This document shows positions 37,941 to 49,840 of a stretch of DNA of 64,000 nt, piece after piece. Source of the stretch: Taeniopygia guttata (Eukaryota; Chordata; Aves; Passeriformes; Estrildidae). Below the pieces are notes generated by a model. It made no database searches, had not been told where the DNA came from, and worked only from the letters and a program-made list of their open reading frames with translations. The stretch is from positions 16,682,501 to 16,746,500 of the forward strand of contig NC_133032.1 of assembly GCF_048771995.1 (NCBI RefSeq). Reading direction: 5' to 3'. Both the position numbers and the translations under genes were made by a program. Within the stretch, counting starts at the first letter, position 1, and the number at the start of each line of letters is the position of its first letter.

Positions 37941-40710
37941 GTGTCAGAGCAACACTCAGCAACACAACAGGAGCTTCCTCACTGGTGTCACTATTCTACA
38001 GGGAAATGCAGCTTGTGTGTGCCCTATTCTGCAACTCAGTGGAGGAGCTGTGGCTGATAACTTGAGCTTTGTGGGTCCTAAAAACCACAAAAAATAATGA
38101 GCAAGAGAAAGCACAATAGGGAAAACACAGACTATTGGTTTCTAGGGCCCAGATGCAGGCATTGCAAAGCTCACATCAGCTGAAAGTTGTTACTGAATGA
38201 GAAGTCCTGGTCCATCACCTCCAACTTCAGGGTAAGCCTTTCTCACTTCAGACAGAGTTGCAGTCTGACCCAGTTATACACAGCTAATGGCTCCAACCTA
38301 TATAAAGTTTGTAGAATTCCACAGATTTGGTAAAAATTTGTTTTCTTGATAAATTCAGACTCTTGCCCAAATACTAAGGATTTTTACATGAGCAAAAAAG
38401 TCACCAGTGTATAGTATATTGAGTAAATTCACTCACCTTGCCTCAGCATTTCTCTTGTAAATGTTTTTTTTGGCAACAGTTTTCCCAAAATTTTAGACTG
38501 AGGTATGCACATAGGAAAAAAATCATTCAGATAAAGGTTATAAGTAACTGAAATTCTATTAGGTATCTGAAATTCATTCATATGAATAACTGAAAACAGG
38601 CTATACAATGGCAAGCTTGCCTTAAACTGATAGATGATGCTCCAAGATCCATTATTATAAACACAGTGGTTTATTATGGAGATAATTGTAGGTTGTTCAA
38701 GTGGAGGATGGAGATGTGTGTGTGTGGGAAGTAACAGAATGGAGGTAACTAAATGAGTGGAGTGTAGGTGAATAGCTGAATGGCTTAACTGTTAATTTCC
38801 TCAGGGTTTTTTTACAATTTACATTAGTATGCAGAGAAGTGGGATCTAACTCAAAGAACTTTTCTGAGCAGGGAAAAAAATCACACATAATGTATACATA
38901 ACCATGTGAAATACAGAAGCTTGGAACTGCATATGTAATTTCCTTGAAAGTTGTAGCTTGTTGTCAGAAAGGCCCTGCTGGGTTTCATAACTTGGAAAAG
39001 TAGCTTTCATGAAGTATGTCATTCTTCAAGGAACAAGCAACACTGCCATTTTGCTTCATACCACTGACACAATATTTAGCTCTGCCATTTAAATATAACT
39101 GCTCTTTTTTTACATTAATGCTACTAATAAATGTAGATTGCAAGGACTAATTAAGCTATCTTATAGTTATAAAGTGGTAGTTTATTTTAAAAAGAAAGCT
39201 CACACTTACTGCATATTCTAGATTTTTTTAAAAATTACCATTGTAATGGTAGCTTAGTTGTGGCAATGGTTCAAGGTTTTTGTGGTTTAGTATTTTTAAT
39301 ACTCCAGTGTCATCTACTCCAGTCATCCTTGACAGAGAATAAAGATGGGTTTTCAAGGATCACAGCTTTCAAGCTATGTGGAAATGCCCATTTTCCATCT
39401 TGAAAGCAATCACATACACAGATAAAGACAATGATACATTGACTGGTATTTAGAAACTGAATCTAGAAAAAAGTGCATGTTTTTGCTAAAACCCCTTTTT
39501 TTTTTCCATGGCTAAATTCACTGTACTCAGGAATAGTGCTAGTAAAATAGCTATCTTTAATGGGCATTTCATCCCTCTGGCAATCATAGCTGCAGCCTTT
39601 AGCACAGACATGAAGCCATCACTTAAAAACAGCTTGTCATTTTGCAGTGAACATAGAATTTATACTACAAAGTCAGAGGAAAAAAAAAATCCCCAAACCC
39701 CCGGCACCTTTTTCATTAATGTATGTCAGTGCATATATATTTATTTTTAAACAGATATAAAATGTGAAGAATTTTTGTTCCAGAATTTACATCCTCTTCT
39801 GCACGGTGAAATTCAATCCATGCCTGCCTGAATGTTGGTCAGTCAAATTTAGTCAGTCTTCACAGGCTGTGGAAACGCAGCCTTCACCTCCTAGTTCAAA
39901 CAACCATTCCTGGTGCACTGGAAGCAAGAATTAGTTCTCATGACATCTCAACCAACTACACTCTCCAGATCAGTTAAATCTGATGCTTATTTTGGTGCAG
40001 AGGTCAGAGATCTAATGAGATAAGGCAGAAGAATGTTCTACAGCAGGAGCCAGAGGCCCCAAACATCTTTTTCTCATGCAATACTCTCCAGAATACTCCT
40101 TTCTCTGCTTCTCCCTGAGCTCATGAGGAGGGAGGCTGGTACTGGTATTGGGATAAATTAGTTCTAACAGAAGAAGAGACAGAAAATTCTGCTAATACCT
40201 ATGTGTGTTCTATGTTCCACTGAAAAACTGAACTGGCTTTAATTATGAAGATTTTTTTTTTTTTTTTTTTTTACTTATTCAGAATATGTTTTGAAGCTTT
40301 TCTCTAGCCATGGAAGCAGAAAAGTTATTACATAGGAAAAAACAAGCTAGAAAAACAACAAAAAGGAAGAACAAAAGGAAATAAACGAAGGAAAAGAAAA
40401 AACAAGAAGAGAAAATTAGAAAAAGCAAAATTTCCCAAGCAATTCCCAATTCCTAGATTTCAAGAATTAAGACTTTAAGAAGAACCTAGATGACAGCTAT
40501 CACAAATCTCAGTATCACAAAATCCAATCAAGGTGTAAGACTTCCCACACTGGGTGTGTTCAAATGGCAGCTTTGGATCACTTTGCTCCTACACTGTGCA
40601 TATTGTGTAATTTTTGCCTTATACTCTATTCTTAGTTTGGCACCTTTCAGAAGGACTAAGCAAATATAAAATTCAACAAATCTAAGAGAAGTCGTCTTAA
40701 CCTGGGAATA
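37941..40710. other. Non-coding stretch
   Basis: No gene recognised. AT-rich, with a TG run at 38714-38728 and a 21-base T-run at 40252-40272 followed by an A/G-rich segment to about 40440. Confidence 0.5.
40252..40272. repeat. Poly(T) tract
   Basis: Twenty-one consecutive T. It could be the reverse complement of a retroposon tail, but no element body is recognised beside it. Confidence 0.9.
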
Positions 40711-40782
40711 CATTTAACAAATTGTTTTTCATTGCTGATCTGCATTCATTTAACAAATAGTTTTTCATTGCTGATCTGCATT
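40711..40782. repeat. 36-bp direct tandem duplication
   Basis: Two adjacent 36-bp copies (40711-40746 and 40747-40782), each starting CATTTAACAAA and ending CTGATCTGCATT, differ by one base. The near identity indicates a recent local duplication, probably by replication slippage or microhomology repair. Confidence 0.95.
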
Positions 40783-42691
40783 ATATTTAGTAGCAGTCTA
40801 TGTAACTATTCATAGTAGCAAACTGTGCAGCTTTTGGTCGCAGCTCTTAGTAAGAGTCTGAAATTACACAAAATAATATTGGTGTTCAAATAACACAATA
40901 CTGGAGAATGGGAAAAGCATATTGACATCTGAAAGAATTAAATAAGGTGAATCATGTAACTCTACCTTCTCAAGACAGCACCCAAGGCTCCAAGACACTA
41001 CATAGGTCAGTTAATGGTTTTGCAGTTCACCAGGACTGGATATTTTTTCTACTTTAAAACTCACACAATCAGGAGATTCTTTTGGCTGTGTTATGCGTTT
41101 CTTCCCAACCATTATTCGATAGACCTGTCAGAAGATTACCTTGATTTCGCATATTTTTATCTGAAGGAAAACCCCATTTTCTCTGTCAATGCAATTTAGA
41201 AATGAAACGGTAAGGGTTTCTATTTAAAACAAAAATTAAATTGAGTTTTATTTTAAAAATTCAGCTAAAAAAGCTGAAATATCAGTATTGTGTTTTGCTC
41301 ACCAAAAAGTTTCCTTCAGCCTGAGAATTTAATAAAATCATAGATGTAAAAGTATGTGTGTGCATGTGTAAATATCTGTCTGGCTTTATATAAAATCAGT
41401 TACTGCCTTGTTAAAAGGTCCTTCAAAGTAAGTCCTTCCTAAACACTGCCAAAGAACAGAGGAACCCATACTTTTAAAAAGGGAACAATGAAAGAAAAGT
41501 AGGATGGGACAATGTGCTAAAAATTAGCGCACACACTCCACCAGAAATTTGCTTTTTGGGCTTTTTTTGCTGCTTTCTAATACGACTGTTAAGAAGTTAT
41601 GCTGACAAGCCCTTTTAAAATCAAGATCATTTCTGCAAGTCTTACTGAGTCTGGTACTATTTTGTATTGTCAGTTCAATTATTTGAAGTCAAAATTCAGT
41701 CATATTTATGACATGTTATCAGTCTGGTTTGTGTTCATCATGAGATACTGGGGCAATTTTATTCATCTGAGACTAAGATCTAGTCATAAATACTTCATGA
41801 CTCTGCTATACAGACCAATCCATGATGCACCCAAGCATGTACACAGCTGGATACAAATATACATAATGCACAGAGTAAGGAGAAACAATAGAAAGGGACA
41901 GATCTAAGTATTAATGCATATTACATAGATCTAAAATGAAAAAAGCCAAACAAACCCACAAAACATTGTAACAGGCAATTCAAAATTATGTTATAGAGAG
42001 TGTTCTCAAAGTTATTATGGAGGTTTGGTGCTCATTTAAAATCTATTTTCAGGTTTGTCAGTTCCTCCTGGTTACCACCTTGTGCCTAGGCAATTCCAGC
42101 TGCCTCTCTGCTGGAAGCTGGATACCATTGCATTCAGATTTACAATCATCTGGCCAGTGCCCACTTCCTCAAAAAATAGGAACTTCTCATTATTTCTCTT
42201 TCCTTCAGTTCAAAATAGTGCTGGTCCTAACTTTAAGCACAAGTAGGTGTAGTCTATCTTCCATTTTAGTCATGATTCTGCCTTACTTTGTGGCAAAAAC
42301 AGATCTGCTTTTCTTCTTGAATCTTCAGACTAAAAGGGAGAGGCTTTCTGAAGAAAAAAGAAATCTCATCTCTAGCCCTGTGTGAGTCACTTCAGAGAAT
42401 CAGAAAGCAGCTTCAACACCAGACTTAAATTCTTTGAGCAGTAAATACCTTATTTTGTCCCTCAGGCATTGCTGTGTAAATACTTTAACGTTCAGTCACA
42501 TGAAACTAACCCGTTGGAAAGTGCTGCATCACACTTAGAACTGGGTCAAGTACAGATTACAGAAACAGAGAAGAGGATCAAATGCCACTCAGCTGGTGAA
42601 GCTTTATGGAATCCTACAAGAGGTCAGAACTCAAATGTTTCGCTTCCTCTATTTCAGGAAATCTAAATAAATAACAAGAGAAGCTCACTGA
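40783..42691. other. Non-coding stretch
   Basis: No gene recognised. Frames at 41599-41907 and 42017-42385 (plus) have no recognisable features. Confidence 0.5.
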
Positions 42692-42946
42692 ACTTTCTTT
42701 AACATTTGGAAAGAGGCACGGCTCCTGAATGCCATTGAAGAATTCCTGTATGAAGGTCAGTGCTTGGAGAATCTGATGGTGAACAGGAGAGAAAAGATTA
42801 CAGAGTTATCCAAAACTATCCATCATCTGAATAAAGGGAAAGCAGCAGGTATTGATCAGTTCTCTGGAGAAATGTTGAAAGGGGGTGGAAGGTCAAAACA
42901 TGGAAGTTACACTATCTTGGAAAGGAATGAAATCAAGATCAAATGA
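42692..42946 (+). pseudogene. RTE-like non-LTR retrotransposon reverse-transcriptase remnant
   Basis: A plus-strand frame is open from the TGA before 42692 to a stop at about 42946, roughly 84 codons. It reads NIWKEARLLNAIEEF near 42701-42745 and HHLNKGKAAGIDQFSGEMLK at about 42815-42880. These match the two landmarks at the start of the RTE/BovB-type reverse transcriptase domain: 'WKEYFE.LLN', then 'I..LKNGKAPGID.I.AEMLK.GG'. CR1 has a different motif here ('K..GPDGIHPRVLK'), so this is not another CR1. After GGG the similarity stops. The catalytic Tyr/Phe-x-Asp-Asp motif is absent, so the fragment covers only the domain start. It could derive from an ancient vertebrate RTE or from a bird RTE such as AviRTE. 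Confidence 0.6.
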
Positions 42947-45722
42947 CAAAAGCAGGACAATAGATTCCCACTCTACAATATACACAGCATGCATATTGTA
43001 ACACAGCTGAAATGAAATTTCACAAAGTGCACAAACACACAAATGCACCATGGAAATATATTGTATATCAAAAAGATGAGACATATAAATGCCAAAATAT
43101 GAAGTAGAACAAGGGAGAAGAAAAATAGGGAAAATCTTACACAGCCATAAGTGCAAAAACCTGAGACATTTGCTGCAGATATGCAATTTCTACTAGTTAT
43201 AGAACAGAATTTGTCAGACAGCAAAACCTGAATATACAAAATATATTTGAAGCAGATGAGAATTGAAGAAAGAATTGCTGAAAGACAAAGAAACACACTC
43301 CTTAAGGCACACATGCTTCTCATTTTATTTTGCAAGAACTTTTCCCCCATTTGTGAACTGCTGCCAAGTAACTTTTCCTTGGTACCTGAGCTGAAGCTGC
43401 TGAGGCTGTGAAGGTTTGGTTCTCGCTAACTCTGTTCATCCCAGCACAACACAGGGAAGTGTATCAGACATTGGCTGTTAGTCAAGTGTGCTCTATCCTG
43501 AATGCTACTGCCACAAATCCTGCACTACCTGGTTTGAGTGGGTGCCTGACACTATGACATATTGCAAATCAAGGAATTAATCTGAAAAAAAAAAAGTCCA
43601 ACTGCAGAGCAGAAATAATAAAAAAATGTTTGAAAAATGACTTAAAGCAGGCTGGAAAACTTGAGGAAGTATTTTGAAAAAATTGTAGAGCATGGGATTA
43701 TGCTTAAAACCACATGAAACAGGCTATGCTTACATTCTTTTCTAATTAATCAGGATCTTAAAGACCATATGTTACTCAAAAACATGAACAATTTTATAAG
43801 AAATAACTTCTAGGAACATACAGGAAATTCTATGCCTCCAATGTTAACTCATCTGAATTTTATTTCCTTCTATTTTTAAAGGAAAACAAACCATGAAGAA
43901 TCCCATTTATTCCCATGACTAATGACATTACAAACATCAAGTTTGGTCAAGTCATCTGTATTTTCATTTAAGTCAACAGCATAGGTGAATAAGCATCTGG
44001 TAGAGATTCTAGGTTACTCTATATGTTAAATTACTGTTTTACAACTAAACACTTGCTGAGAGAATTGAAACAAATAGGTGAAGCATCTTTCACAGAAAAC
44101 TCTCTTCAGCATCATCTCATAGTGGCTCTCACCATGATTCTAATTGGCAAAATAAATCTGATGAGTGTAAACAGAGCCACCTCAACCCAAGGTAACATTT
44201 TTTTTTCCCTTGAGTCTCCAGAGGAGGAAAAAAAAAAAACCTGTGCAGTTTTGCTCCATGCTAAAATCCAGGGAAGGGCATTCTCACAGGCCCAAAACGT
44301 TTACAGAAACACTGTGCAATAAGTGTTTGAGTTGCTTTCAGCAGCACAGGACCATAAATGAGATTTCATGCCCTTTCAGAATACTCTAGATTGATTTTCC
44401 TCCTTTATGCTGCTTTTACACTTATATAACTCAGTCTGATTCAGTGCATTTACACTAACAAGGTAGAACTAGTAGCATGTATCAGCCCACTTCATAGAAG
44501 AGTATTTTTATTACTGCCTGTAATACAGACTCAGAGGTGATTGTGTTCAATTCTCTCTACTTCATCCAAGTGTTAAATCTGTCATTTTTAATTTTGCCAA
44601 ATTATATCCTACAACTTTCAGAAGTATGCTAGGAGTGTGCTTGGGCCTGTTACTTTGGAAACAGCATTGCAGGTATGTTGGAACTCAGAGATGAGAATTA
44701 AGATAATTAAAATATTTTTTCAGTATAGTTGGAAAGCATAACAATAGATACAGAGAACAGCACCCAACTCAGGTAGCTTTCTGGCATCACTTACACAAAG
44801 TTTAATTAAAGTTTCCAAAAACATCTAACCTCTTCCTTTGCCCTACAGAAAGGTGCCTTGCTCAGGTCTACAGAACCTTTTGCCATTAGCTTCACTACTT
44901 TGGTGAGCTACTGCAGAAAGTCAGGGGCTAAATTGACTTACATAAACACACACCTTTTCTTTTTACCCCACTTGAAGCTAAGGGAGTTTCTCTTAAGTAC
45001 CCTTCAAAATCAGTAAGAACATGATTTTACCATTCTGTCCTTCAAGCTTACTCTTCAGAACTAAAAAGAGACTGAAACACTGTGACTAGAAGTGGAGTTT
45101 CTCTACCTTACTCTTGTACAAGGTTTAAAAGGATGATTTTTACAAATCATTCTATAACCAGATTCTGCACATAAAAAAATAAATCAATATTTTTCCTCAC
45201 TAACAAAGATAATTTACCAAAACACTGTGTTTATTACAATTCATTCAGCTGTGTTTCTGCCTGGTGAAGCTATTTGTCAATTTTAAAATGGAAAAAAAGG
45301 AAAAAGCTTTCATCATTCCCACTTATTCTCCTTTCTCACCTTTAACTGTTGACAAGTTCTGCCAATGAAAAAATTTGCAGCCATTCTCTCTCAAATCTGC
45401 CTTGATAATCCCTTGTAATTCTATGCCAGCAGAAGGAATGATACTCTCTACTTTGCCTTGAGTAAACTGCAAATATCACCAGAAAGTACAAATATTCTCA
45501 TCTACAATATATAAGATCATTACATAGAACTGTCAGCCTATTCTACAAATTCCCATCTTATCACTGGGAGGTTAATTAGTGGGGAAGAAAACCTTGCAAA
45601 GGTTTTAGCATTTCTGACTTTGGAATCTCACAGCACTCTACAGATTTAAGTAAATTCTGCCTTATAAGAGCCTTCCAAATTAAATTCTTAGGTGAAAGAA
45701 AAAAATCACAGAAGGGCAGAAT
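42947..45722. other. Non-coding stretch
   Basis: No gene recognised. Minus-strand frames at 43350-42893 are Cys/Phe/Leu-rich products of A-rich DNA. Faint similarity to old amniote repeats near 44415-44450 and 44925-45000 is not firm enough to call separately. Confidence 0.5.
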
Positions 45723-45748
45723 CCCCACCCCCCCCTCACCCCAACCCC
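45723..45748 (-). other. Potential G-quadruplex
   Basis: On the minus strand the tract reads GGGG-TT-GGGG-TGA-G(8)-T-GGGG, so four or more G-runs with loops of one to three bases. This satisfies the canonical quadruplex pattern with very short loops. The plus strand is the matching C-rich tract. Confidence 0.85.
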
Positions 45749-45984
45749 AAAGCTAAGGGCCGTATTATGAATATGTTCTTGCTTCTGGTAGAAATTATTT
45801 GCATATTTAAATGAATCGGACTGTCTCAGAAAATAGCTCCATACCAATGGAGGAGAAGCTGTTCACAGTGCAACTGCAATGACAGCCAAAATTTCACATT
45901 ATTTCCCCTGAAAAGTCAGTGCGAAAGCTATTGGGTAGCCTGGAGTCAGAAGATCAGCACTCCTTTTTTCCCCCAGTCAAAAAA

Positions 45985-46025
45985 CTGCTGGAAGCAACCT
46001 TAAAGATAATATAGTCCAGGCACTT
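45985..46025 (-). mobile_element. Possible CR1 3' fragment scrap
   Basis: GCTGGAAGCAACCTTAAAG followed by ATAATATAGTCCAGG resembles the CR1 reverse-complement end 'gttggaagggaccttaaagatcatctagtccaac'. Only about 40 bp is recognisable. Confidence 0.45.
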
Positions 46026-49000
46026 TACAAAACCAGGTTTTATGCAAGACACATTGATTAGTTTTCCAGTGACGTTTTCCCAGCGTCTCCAGATAGCCTG
46101 AGATATTGTGAAGCTTCTTTTAGAATCACATTTTCTTAATAATTCCCAGAATAAACTTTTGCTGGAAAGTATACTAGCTTCCTTTTCTGCTCTCCCTCCT
46201 GTCCTTTTACTTGTGTTTTTAAACTGCAAGCTTTCCAAAACAGCAACTGCTTCTAAATATGATTGCATATTAACTTACAGAACATTCCCTCTTGAAGTTT
46301 TCAGATGATATCATAAAGCAAATTAGCCTAGAGAGCTTCATTTTTAGTTTTCTGCTCTAGTCAAACTTTCAGGTTTTAATCCTATTGAAAACAATCACCC
46401 ATGGTCTCAGCTTGCATTGTAACAATATTCTAACCATGAAATATTACTGCTTTCCTGCCATATTTTAACATTATCGCATTCCTTCTCATAAGATACTGTC
46501 AAATGATACCGCAAGACTTGGTTTTATCTGACCAAAATGTTCAAGAAAACGAAGAAGGGCTCTTCTTCTTCACTTTTATTTATTTATTTATTGTTAACAG
46601 GTGCTTTTGATTCACTAAAAGCTTTCCATCCTCTCATCTTCTAACCATTTTTCTCATCTTTAAGCGTGTTCTCACCTAGAACAGGCTCTTTCAATGTTCT
46701 TTCCCTACTTCAATCAGAGTGATGGTGGTACTGACTTGGAGTTACTCACCTTCTTTGGCTTGGATGACAGTTAATTTTGTGCTTTTACCCAGAATTTCAC
46801 CACAGGCACCTCATTTTCTCAATTCATCTTCTGTGAATTTCTTTTTTCAGTGATCATCTCTAGTGGATTTTACCTCAAATGTGAATGTAAACAATGACCC
46901 CTGAAACAGTGAAAGCACAAAAGGGGGTGAGCATGTACAATGGTGAAAAAACATTAATTCTGTTTCTTTTATGACATCTTTAGCACTTACAGCTGAAATG
47001 TAAAAGGTCTTCTGGTTATCAACCACAGGCCACAGCTGGAGAGAAAACATCTCCCTCTGCAATGATAGCCTGACACTTGCTTCAGGGTCAGAAAGGGATC
47101 CAAAGGTTGTTTTTTTTTTTTTAACATATCCTTTCAATATTTTATTTTCACTCAGAAATATGAGAAACATAAACTAGAAAACATCTTTGTTTCCCAGCAA
47201 AGTTTTTCTGGACATAACATTTATTTTTTTTCACCAGAAAATACTACTGCATTTGTTTTACTCTGTATTTTTTTATTCTTTTGTGTGACCTTTTGCAAAA
47301 GCAGTTCCTTCCTTCTTGTCAGGTGCATTTCATTTCTGACATTTTTAGACTCAAAATTCCTTCTGACAGAAGAATACACTTCTTTATTGAAGATGGTGCA
47401 GATTTGAGTTAGAATGAGAGAAAAGAAAAAGGGACGAGGTAGCAAAAAGAGAGAAAGTCAAGAAACTGTGAATGAAAATTTTAAAATAATGACCGTTTTC
47501 TAAAATAAAAATGTACACTAAAATCTCCATATGTGTTTTACTAGAAATTACTAATTTTAAAAGACCTATAAAAATTTTAAATTTTTACTGGGATGGAAAT
47601 ATTCTTCTGTCAGAAATAGCATTGCAGATCAATACTTATAACAAATTACAGGAATTCAATTCCAAATTGTCACATTTGCTTTTTCAGTCTTTTTTCCAGG
47701 TTTCCTCTTGCCCTCTCCTATGACTTCTTTTCATGCACTTGACCCTTCTTTTTAGAAATAACCTTATGTTTATCATCTCCATAAGCTTTTAGTAAATGTC
47801 TTCCTATATAACACATCTCCATGCCTTGGCCCCATCACCTCTCATATTTCCATATTTTCTTTGTTTTATCCCTTCTTCTGTCTCTTCTATTCCCTGGTTC
47901 CCTCAACTTGACACCCATTCCTCACTCTAGTCTCCTCTAACCGTGCTCTCAATAAAAAATGCTGGTATCTGTTCCTATTGGGACTGGCTTTCTTCTGCTA
48001 CCTGCAATCCTCCTCCAAATACCTTGGGGAAGGAGAGGGAAGGGAAAGGCAGAATTTCTCTCTGTGTATGCACCTCAGTGATCTCTGCCTGCTCTTTTTC
48101 AGATTGGAACTTGCCCAACGTGGCAGGCAGCGAGCAAAGCACGGAGCTGTGTGGCACAAGCACTGCTGGCCAGCCCTGGTGTCCCACACCGGCTGCATGT
48201 GGGGTCCCCAAAGCATAAACTACTCACACTGTTGCATTTTCCTGCTCAGAAATCAGGACAGAGCCTCCAACAGCCATGATTCTAACTGGGATGATGGGAG
48301 TAGTGCAGTTTCCAGACCAGAAATACTTTGCGAAACTCTGTACTCCATCCATGTCCAGGTGACAAGATCCATCTTCACCCCTTCTCACATAGGGTTCCCT
48401 TGCAGCAAACCTGAGGTTATACCAATGGATTAGCTAAAAATTTAATTTCCAAGACCAGGAATAGACTTTTCTGAATTACTAAAGGGAACAAAATGATGCC
48501 TTTCATTTTTATGTTCAGCATGAATGGGAAAGCAGAATAAAATAAGATGCGAGTCTTCCTTTTTCATGGTTTTCCTCCCTGTGGAGAGTTTCCATTTTAC
48601 ATTTTATTTCAAGTGGTAAGAGAGTCAATCTTGATATGAACGATATCAGGGTGGTGACATGGGACCCATCTCAGTCAATGTCTTGAGATACAGTACAAAT
48701 AATAAGTAATAATCTTGTCATTATCCAAATTTCTATGAGAATTTTTGGAAATAGTATCACGGAGATTAAATGCTACTTCTAATTTTTTAATCAGTTTCTC
48801 ACAGACAGCAATGCACAGGTGCCTTGACCTTAAACTTAGGTAATTATTATAATTAAAGAGCTAATACTCCATTCACAAATGTCTGCTGCACTATCTCTAT
48901 TGTCTAAACCCCATTATTGTGCATGTAGTTCCTTTTCTGTTCCCGGTTTCTTTGGAATTCTTCCAAGATTTACTCAGTTATTGTTTAAAGCCTTTCTCAG

Positions 49001-49758
49001 TATGTTAGTCTGATGGTGTTTTGTGCTCTGCATCCTATGACTTATGACTGGATCATTCCAGTTTTGGAGATATATTTTCTATATCCATTCAAAAACATTA
49101 CCCATCATATATTCAGTAAATATACTACTCCTCTAATCAATGATTTCTGCCAACTCCCCAAATAAATCAATACTTTCTTTATTATGTTGGGCAAATTAGA
49201 CAAATGAATGTTTTGTAAAACTTGCAGCCCTTTCGTGTTCCTTTGAGTCCCAGTCTGTCTCACTCCTTGCCTTTTTTATTTCCTTTTTCAGTGAGCACTA
49301 CCCATATACCTCAGCTGTATTTACAGAATTATTTGGTCTAACTCTGTCACCAGAATGAAATCTATGCAAATGAAAGACTTTCTCAGTGTGCCTGTCAAAC
49401 CATATTCTTTCCCAACCACAAATTTCTGCTCAAATTATTTTAAAATAGTTTTAGCTGTGGGATGGGAAGGAGGTACACACATGGAAGAGAAATATTTAAT
49501 TTCAACTTCAGACATTCTAGAGAAGGCAAATGTATTGATTAAAAGAAAGCAGTACCTCTCTCCTGCTTTACCCTACAGCCCATCTTGAATAGAAGAAAGG
49601 TTGGTTCAATTCTTTTTCTTTTGCCTGAGGGGTTTTGAACCACATCTCCTGGAAAAATATTTAACTACCATTTTACAGACGTTTCATATTCTAGGATAAA
49701 GACTCTCTCAATCTCTCCTGCTGGTGCTATTCCACTTGGTTTAATACACTTAAATATT
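46026..49758. other. Non-coding stretch
   Basis: No gene recognised. Contains a short TTTA tetranucleotide run at 46576-46593 and a slightly GC-richer patch at 47940-48430 with overlapping frames on both strands (47978-48433 plus is the longest). No domain is visible in any of them. Confidence 0.5.
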
Positions 49759-49840
49759 CTGAGGCACAGTGAAAATTACTCAGTAACATGAGGTTTGTGG
49801 TACTCCTGTGGAAAATGGGGCCTCAGGGTTCGAGTCCTTG
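49759..49840 (+). mobile_element. tRNA-derived SINE-like fragment (tentative)
   Basis: GGTTCGAGTCC at 49827-49837 is an exact RNA polymerase III B-box. About 57 bp upstream TGAGGCACAGTGA resembles a degenerate A-box. The interval does not fold as a tRNA cloverleaf that I can see, so a SINE scrap is more likely than a tRNA gene. No body or tail is recognisable. Confidence 0.3.

Noticed and set aside
42893-43350. Hydrophobic minus-strand frames rich in Cys and Phe
   Set aside because: They are translations of A-rich plus-strand DNA with no start or splice support.
47975-48433. Several overlapping frames up to 151 codons on both strands
   Set aside because: No domain or splice support, and frames on both strands are open because of local GC content.
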